A stretch of DNA of 20,072 bases. Source: Eubacterium sp. Lineage in GTDB: Bacteria > Bacillota > Clostridia > Lachnospirales > Lachnospiraceae. Of this stretch, positions 16,146-20,072 are shown one piece after another. Position numbers and translations under genes: made by a program. Below the pieces are notes generated by a model. The model saw nothing but the letters and a program-made list of their open reading frames with translations. It was not told the origin of the DNA and ran no database searches. The stretch's first letter is position 1. Each line of letters begins with the position of its first letter. The stretch spans positions 1 through 20,072 of the forward strand of contig JAFSTZ010000379.1 of the NCBI GenBank assembly GCA_017445525.1, given 5' to 3'.

Positions 16146-17231
16146 CTACTTGAATCCCTCGATATCAAACATAGTCACATAACGATCCCCGTTAAACTCA
16201 TGGACAACGCTTTTCAGATAATAGGTTCCGTCACCGAGATCTGAATCAAGCTTTTCCACCTTGATAAATCTGCCCGGTACGATCTCCGGCAATCCGATGC
16301 ACATCCCTCGTCCAGTCTGTGCTTTTTGCTGTATATGCTCTGCTAAGACCTTGGCGCGATCCGCAGCTTTTTTTTGTGAGTCCACAGTCGGATCGGCGAG
16401 ATTCAGCTCAGGTGTCGGTGAGAGCACGGGTGTCTGTCCATTGGCCGCCTTAACACTTGCAGAGCCGTTTACCGCCTCCTGTTTGACCTCATCACTGCCA
16501 AAAACATTTACCTTGAGATCACGGTATTCTTCTTCCACCTTCAGTGCGAGCAGCTCACGTCCGTACTGCATCGTGATGATCGGTGTTTTGGATTTACGCG
16601 GCTCGCGAAAGTATGCTTTATCTCCCAGTATAAAAAACTCCCTGTCAACCTTTCCCTGGAGTATAAGATCATTGACTATAAAAAGATAATCATTCTGCGT
16701 CTGTGATACAGGCTCAGTCAGATTGTCGGATGTCGCCTCAACTACCGCACTGCAAAGTTTCGAGTACTTATTCAGTATCTTGCTGACCGCATCGGAATAG
16801 TTTTTGACATCGTGCAGACAGTATGTTGCGCCCGCCGTCATCATAAGGCGTCTCGCATCCATCAGAGTTACTACGATCCGTGGGGATTTCTCTCCGAACT
16901 CACTTCCGAGCATCGCCACATATCCCTTAAATATCATCATCGACTTGGAGCCATAACCGAGGTGAAGCTCGACTACAGTACCGATCTTAAACGATCTTTT
17001 TACACTGCTGTCAAATGCATGATTTTTACTGTCATATAAGCCGGCAAGCTTTATGACCGCCATACCTGCACCCTCGACAGACAAAGTGATCTTTGCGGAA
17101 GAAACAGCTATTGTCTGCTTTGACACCACATCACTTCCACCTACCATGATCTTTATGATCGGTATGACGAAATTGTCATATTTTTTTGCCAGGGACTCGT
17201 ATGTATAACTGCCCGACATCAGATCTGCCAT
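16146..17231 (-). CDS. gpD/gp27-like baseplate hub protein (late control D family)
   Basis: 361 aa. Predicted central hub that joins the tube to the spike. Seen: an N-terminal beta-rich domain (about 20-125) with TVVELHLGYGSKSMMIFKGYV at 85-105, typical of the gpD/gp27 tube-like domain; a helical segment at 145-195 (NYSDAVSKILNKYSKLC...DYLFIVNDLILQ); and a second beta domain at about 195-245. An Ala/Pro/Ser-rich linker at 255-290 is followed by a helix and a closing beta segment containing GDGTYYLKSVVHEFNGDRYVTMFDIEG. GGGAGG lies 5 nt before the ATG and the gene follows the LysM gene by 12 nt. The separate spike gene directly after it supports the call. Confidence 0.87.
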   Translation of the reverse strand: MADLMSGSYTYESLAKKYDNFVIPIIKIMVGGSDVVSKQTIAVSSAKITLSVEGAGMAVIKLAGLYDSKNHAFDSSVKRSFKIGTVVELHLGYGSKSMMIFKGYVAMLGSEFGEKSPRIVVTLMDARRLMMTAGATYCLHDVKNYSDAVSKILNKYSKLCSAVVEATSDNLTEPVSQTQNDYLFIVNDLILQGKVDREFFILGDKAYFREPRKSKTPIITMQYGRELLALKVEEEYRDLKVNVFGSDEVKQEAVNGSASVKAANGQTPVLSPTPELNLADPTVDSQKKAADRAKVLAEHIQQKAQTGRGMCIGLPEIVPGRFIKVEKLDSDLGDGTYYLKSVVHEFNGDRYVTMFDIEGFK

Positions 17232-17243
17232 ACAAACCTCCCG

Positions 17244-17972
17244 TCACTTCAGAGCCGGCACCCTGAGCCTTATGCCACTGGGTACACAAAGCGGATCCAT
17301 GATATCGTTGGCATCCGCTATCTCTCTCCACTTACCGGCATCTCCGTACTCCCTCTCTGCTATATCCCACAAGCTCGAATCCTCGGTAAGCAGTATACTT
17401 TTGCTTCTGTCAGGTGACTCCTTCGGGGAGAGCTTCATCTCATCCATAGGCTCAAGAGCCATCGTCATCAACTGCATCGTAACTTCAGCCCTGACCGGCA
17501 TCCCGTCCGGCTCAAATGCGACATACTGCGCATCGATGTTTATCACCACACCGGAAACCTCTACCGACCCCCAACAGAAAGTAACAAGAGGAGGCCGGTG
17601 AAGCTTACCGCGTATCTTGACCAGGTCCATCAGCACAGATACATAAGAGTTTACATCCTCCGGTTTTTTCTTCGTCGGAACAGGGATATTGCCACCCAGC
17701 TCATAACTCGTACTGGTATCAAAATACAGCTTAAGATCGAGAGTAGACACCGATCCACCCATAAACTGAACGATCGGAGAGTCCTCTCCCTGTCTGGTTT
17801 CTTTGGTAAACTTTCCTCGTGAATTGATATGGAATTCTTCCGGATTGAACTGACAGTTGAAGGTCACATCGCCTCCACCCTCTTTTTCGATTATCAGACA
17901 GGCCTTTTGATCCTTCCCACCGGATGAGCCAAGACCTAAAACAGCGGAAACCGCTGACGACAATAAACCCAT
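17244..17972 (-). CDS. LysM-containing CIS tube-associated/baseplate protein (Afp7/gp53-like)
   Basis: 242 aa from the ATG at 17972. Residues about 22-178 match the contractile-system tube-associated domain: an N-terminal CLIIEKEGGGDVTFNCQFNPEEF segment, a LDLKLYFDTS strand at 79-87, a PPLVTFCWGSVEVSGVV core at 127-143, then EPDGMPVRAEVTMQL. Residues about 190-240 form a LysM-like module (SSLWDIAEREYGDAGKW to IRLRVPALK) as in Afp7 and gp53, where it sits in the baseplate rather than binding the cell wall. An in-frame GTG at 18011 would give 255 aa, but GAGGGG lies 7 nt before the ATG at 17972 and nothing good precedes the GTG. This is the first gene of the operon, about 130 nt downstream of a clear promoter. 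Confidence 0.9.
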   Translation of the reverse strand: MGLLSSAVSAVLGLGSSGGKDQKACLIIEKEGGGDVTFNCQFNPEEFHINSRGKFTKETRQGEDSPIVQFMGGSVSTLDLKLYFDTSTSYELGGNIPVPTKKKPEDVNSYVSVLMDLVKIRGKLHRPPLVTFCWGSVEVSGVVINIDAQYVAFEPDGMPVRAEVTMQLMTMALEPMDEMKLSPKESPDRSKSILLTEDSSLWDIAEREYGDAGKWREIADANDIMDPLCVPSGIRLRVPALK

Positions 17973-18102
17973 ATGAATACCCCTCTTAATCCGCCCAAGT
18001 ACTACTGACACCTGATAACCGGACAGAATGCTTGACCTGATAGCACAGCTTTTAAAGCCTCGTCTCTAGCCGGCGTTTCCCTGTAAGATAAATAAACACA
18101 AC
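17973..18102 (-). other. 5' leader of the CIS operon, about 130 nt
   Basis: Transcribed leader between the predicted start near 18102 and the LysM gene. It is fairly long and GC-mixed, with short complementary stretches (GCCGGC, GGCTTTAAAAGC). I compared it by eye with c-di-GMP (GEMM and type II) and THF riboswitch cores and found no match, so no riboswitch is called. Confidence 0.4.
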
Positions 18103-18108
18103 GATATT

Positions 18109-18137
18109 ATTATACCATTTTTCTCTGTTTATTTCCA
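18109..18137 (-). promoter_or_regulatory. Sigma-A-type promoter for the CIS baseplate operon
   Basis: On the minus strand, a perfect TATAAT (18109-18114) with an extended TGG just upstream, and TGGAAA (18132-18137, four of six matches to TTGACA) separated by 17 nt. Transcription would start near 18102 and run into the LysM gene. No other promoter this good is visible between here and position 93, which suits one long transcript. The AT-rich stretch at about 18140-18185 could hold regulator sites, but no clean inverted repeat is seen there. Confidence 0.75.
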
Positions 18138-18194
18138 CTACAAGATAGGGTATAGTATCATATATCAACGCAAAGTATTGATAAAACCACCTGA

Positions 18195-18350
18195 GTTCCG
18201 ACTATACAAGATGAGCTTGAAAAGAATGGTTCTCCAAAGGCTATATTTCATACAGATGAAGATATTGAGAGATTATCTGAAAATGAAAATAGAGTATATT
18301 TACAAGTGACAGAGAATGGGGCACAGACAGCAAAGCAGATATCAGACTAA
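18195..18350 (+). pseudogene. Possible remnant of a plus-strand gene (51 codons, no start)
   Basis: An open frame after a stop at 18192-18194 runs to TAA at 18348-18350 and reads like coding sequence: a charged, helical peptide containing ELEKNGSPKAIFHTDEDI and ending GAQTAKQISD. No start codon with a ribosome site precedes it, and it is opposite in direction to every other gene. It may be the 3' end of a gene whose front was lost. The family is not recognised and it could be chance. Confidence 0.3.
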
Positions 18351-18386
18351 GGATGTTATAAAAGTGCAAACCGCAACATGAAAGAG

Positions 18387-18396
18387 TCTCGCGAGA
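18387..18396. repeat. 10-bp perfect palindrome TCTCGCGAGA
   Basis: A perfect palindrome in the manA-CIS gap, about 110 bp downstream of manA and 250 bp upstream of the CIS -35 box. It could be a regulator site, but one copy of 10 bp is weak evidence and it has no loop or T-tract for a terminator. Confidence 0.3.
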
Positions 18397-18499
18397 TTTG
18401 ACTTTGATAAAATATGGAAAATGGGTTCGGAATACCCGGTTCTTAAGAATGTTTATTGGTCATCATACTTTCATTAAACATTTCAATCATTTCTCACAC

Positions 18500-19498
18500 T
18501 CACTTCTCAGCCGATATGATCAGCTCGAGATCTCCGCGTATCTCAGCCTCTCCAAAGTCTGCGGGCAGTATAAAGCTGTCACCTTTTTTGATATGCGTAT
18601 CTCCGATATTACCCTCACCGTCTATCACTGATATGAGCATAAAGGTTCTGTCCTGCTTCAGCAGACAGCCACTGGTGCCTGCTGCATCCGCTGCCGGACT
18701 AATGCCCGCGTCACCGTCTGAGCCGACCCTTGCATGCCACACTACATAAAGATCGCAATGAACAAGCTCTTCAAACCACGGGTTTGCCGTGGCGACAGGA
18801 GAAGCATCTGAAACAAACGGCACATAAGGCACCTGAATGACATCCTTGCTCTGTTTCAGATGAAGCTCACGGGGCTTGCCGCCGCTCAGGCGTCCATAGT
18901 CATACAGTCTGTATGTGATATCCGAATTTTGCTGGGTCTCGAGGATCATAGTGCCTTTTTTTATGGCGTGGACAGTTCCCGGAGGTATCTGAAAAAAATC
19001 ACCTTTTTTCACCGGTATCTCCCTGATAAGTTCACTCCATCTGTCCTCATCGATCATGCTTACAAGCTCTTCTCTTGTTCTTGCATGATGACCTATGATG
19101 ATACCGGCTCCCTCATCAGCGTCAAGTATATACCAGCACTCCGTTTTGCCGTAAGGTACACCCTCGTGCTCCCTTGCATATACATCATCGGGGTGCACCT
19201 GTATACTCAGATCATCTCTTGCATCTATTATCTTGGTAAGAAGCGGAAATGCCTCGCCGCTCTCTCTTTGGGCATCTCTGTCCCTGCCAAAGAGATCACC
19301 GTGCTCTCTCCAAAGCTCGCTTAACCGCATACCGTCATACTCCCCTCCGCTGACCGTGCAGTCACCGTTTGGATGTGCGCTGATAGCCCAGCACTCTCCG
19401 GTATCGTCTCCCGGTATATCAAAACCAAAATCAGTCCTTAGCCTGTCCCCGCCCCATATCATCTGTTTAAATACAGGATCTAAAAAAATAATACTCAT
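18500..19498 (-). CDS. manA: Mannose-6-phosphate isomerase, class I
   Basis: 332 aa, usual for the Firmicute ManA form. It interconverts fructose-6-phosphate and mannose-6-phosphate in the cytoplasm, using one zinc ion. Expected metal ligands are visible: Gln100 and His102 in SIQVHPDD, Glu120 in KTECWYI, and His177 in IPPGTVHAI. The YRLYDYGR motif (196-203) and the ILETQQNSDITYR block before it are also typical. GGGAGA lies 6 nt before the ATG. It follows the phosphohexomutase gene by about 100 nt in the same direction, so the two may be cotranscribed and together feed mannose-1-phosphate/GDP-mannose or general hexose metabolism. It is separated from the injection system by 0.5 kb and a new promoter, so it is probably a chromosomal neighbour, not part of the system. 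Confidence 0.95.
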   Translation of the reverse strand: MSIIFLDPVFKQMIWGGDRLRTDFGFDIPGDDTGECWAISAHPNGDCTVSGGEYDGMRLSELWREHGDLFGRDRDAQRESGEAFPLLTKIIDARDDLSIQVHPDDVYAREHEGVPYGKTECWYILDADEGAGIIIGHHARTREELVSMIDEDRWSELIREIPVKKGDFFQIPPGTVHAIKKGTMILETQQNSDITYRLYDYGRLSGGKPRELHLKQSKDVIQVPYVPFVSDASPVATANPWFEELVHCDLYVVWHARVGSDGDAGISPAADAAGTSGCLLKQDRTFMLISVIDGEGNIGDTHIKKGDSFILPADFGEAEIRGDLELIISAEK

Positions 19499-19543
19499 CT
19501 TGATCTCCCATTATCCTTTAACTGATGCCCTGACAACTCATCC

Positions 19544-19561
19544 CTGATGTTCCTTCATCAG
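19544..19561. repeat. Small inverted repeat between the phosphohexomutase gene and manA
   Basis: CTGATG and CATCAG arms of 6 bp around a 6-nt loop, in the 101-nt gap. No T-tract follows on the minus strand, so it is at best a weak attenuator or RNA-processing site. Nothing else is seen in this gap. Confidence 0.25.
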
Positions 19562-19599
19562 AAAAGCCTGACATACACCATTTCATATGTAATATCTGT

Positions 19600-20072
19600 T
19601 TACTCAGTCTGCGCCAACGCCATAAGATCCTTATCTATCCTGTCAAGCATACTGTCCGCATCCTCTATCGAGCTGCCCTTGACTCCGATATAAAACTTGA
19701 TCTTCGGTTCCGTTCCCGAAGGTCTCGCACAGCACCAAGCGTCATTTTCAAGATCGAAATACAGTACGTTTGACTTCGGAAGCTTAAGCTTTGCCTCACC
19801 GGTCTGGTAATCACTTACCTGTGTTACCTTCAATCCTCCAAGCCCGGCAGGCGGATCATTTCTAAGCTTCTCCATAAGCTCTTTTATCTTTTCGGCGCCT
19901 GTTATCCCCTTCATGGTTATGGTCTTTAAGCCCTCACGGTAGTAGCCGATATCTTCGTATAATCTCAGCATACCATCCCAGAGGGTCATGCCCTTTGACT
20001 TGTAATATGCAGCCACCTCACAGAGCATCATGACCGCCACACATGCATCCTTATCCCTTGCGTATGTACCCG
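19600..20072 (-). CDS. Phosphohexomutase (phosphoglucomutase/phosphomannomutase family), C-terminal part only
   Basis: About 157 C-terminal residues are present; the frame stays open to the right edge, so the gene is cut by the window and the true start lies outside. The first visible residues (TYARDKDACVAVMMLCEV) match the domain-3 region of alpha-D-phosphohexomutases. The ARPSGTEPKIKFYI block near the end is the domain-4 phosphate-binding loop. The enzyme moves phosphate between C1 and C6 of a hexose. The segment GMTLWDGMLRLYEDIGYYREGL resembles the long (PGM2-like) Firmicute phosphoglucomutases, but glucose versus mannose specificity cannot be settled from this part. It ends about 100 nt before manA in the same direction. 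Confidence 0.93.
   Translation of the reverse strand, partial: GTYARDKDACVAVMMLCEVAAYYKSKGMTLWDGMLRLYEDIGYYREGLKTITMKGITGAEKIKELMEKLRNDPPAGLGGLKVTQVSDYQTGEAKLKLPKSNVLYFDLENDAWCCARPSGTEPKIKFYIGVKGSSIEDADSMLDRIDKDLMALAQTE

Larger units (their letters stand above)
17973..18499. other. Intergenic stretch between manA and the CIS operon
   Basis: About 0.5 kb with no intact gene. From right to left it holds the end of manA, a 10-bp palindrome TCTCGCGAGA (18387-18396), a plus-strand coding remnant (18195-18350), the operon promoter and the leader. There is no convincing rho-independent terminator after manA, only weak partial stems. The composition is more AT-rich than the flanking genes. Confidence 0.6.

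Noticed and set aside
16127..16168. TTG start for the spike gene overlapping the hub gene
   Set aside because: No ribosome site; the extra 14 residues come from the hub gene's end read in another frame.
17973..18011. GTG start for the LysM gene
   Set aside because: No good ribosome site, while the ATG at 17972 has GAGGGG at 7 nt.
93..18011. Complete prophage
   Set aside because: No capsid, terminase, portal, integrase, holin or lysin gene is visible; DUF4255, DUF4280 and LysM proteins with these J-like proteins indicate an injection system.
17973..18102. Riboswitch in the operon leader
   Set aside because: No match by eye to c-di-GMP type I/II or THF cores; only short possible stems.
18387..18396. 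Terminator for manA at the TCTCGCGAGA palindrome
   Set aside because: No loop, and no adjoining T-run of the needed length in the right orientation.
19499..19599. Separate promoter for manA
   Set aside because: The only candidate (-35 TTGTCA, -10 GATAAT) has a 15-nt spacer and would start transcription inside the ribosome site.

Overview
The window is accessory DNA from a low-to-mid GC Gram-positive, most likely a Clostridia/Lachnospiraceae-type Firmicute. That is inferred from strong AGGAGG-type ribosome sites, the codon and protein style, and a ManA/phosphohexomutase pair; no rRNA or other taxonomic marker is present. All convincing genes lie on the minus strand, so the window reads biologically from right to left.

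Right end (about 20072 to 18500): the C-terminal part of a phosphohexomutase, cut by the window edge, is followed by class I mannose-6-phosphate isomerase (manA). Both belong to sugar-phosphate metabolism and are probably chromosomal neighbours rather than part of the system. About 0.5 kb without an intact gene follows (18499 to 17973). It holds a plus-strand gene remnant, a good sigma-A-type promoter (-10 at 18109-18114, -35 at 18132-18137) and a leader of about 130 nt.

Centre (17972 to 6877): a tightly packed operon for the baseplate and spike of a contractile injection system (CIS, a phage-tail-like machine). In transcription order it encodes a LysM tube-associated/baseplate protein (Afp7-like), a gpD/gp27-like hub, a gp5/VgrG-like spike, a gp25 wedge protein, two gpJ/gp6-like baseplate proteins (993 and 696 aa), a gpI-like protein, and a 580-aa protein with a conserved-looking N-terminus and a C-terminal Ig-like domain.

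Left part (6873 to 93): the same operon continues with an unusual membrane-linked module. It comprises a C-tail-anchored kinase-like protein, a membrane-anchored protein with about 17 MORN-type units predicted outside the cell, a DUF4255/Pvc16-like protein, a DUF4280 PAAR-like tip, a membrane-anchored class III cyclase-like protein with TPR-like repeats, and a two-TM HAMP-PP2C (SpoIIE/RsbU-type) protein. The kinase-like, cyclase-like and phosphatase-like proteins have each lost key catalytic residues. This suggests a set of pseudoenzymes acting as sensors or scaffolds between membrane and baseplate.

Sheath, inner tube, tape measure and AAA+ ATPase genes are not in the window. They must be beyond the left edge or elsewhere, or the system is incomplete. 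No toxin or other cargo was recognised. The most interesting idea is a membrane-tethered CIS in a Gram-positive cell, connected through three degenerate signalling enzymes and an extracellular MORN sheet.
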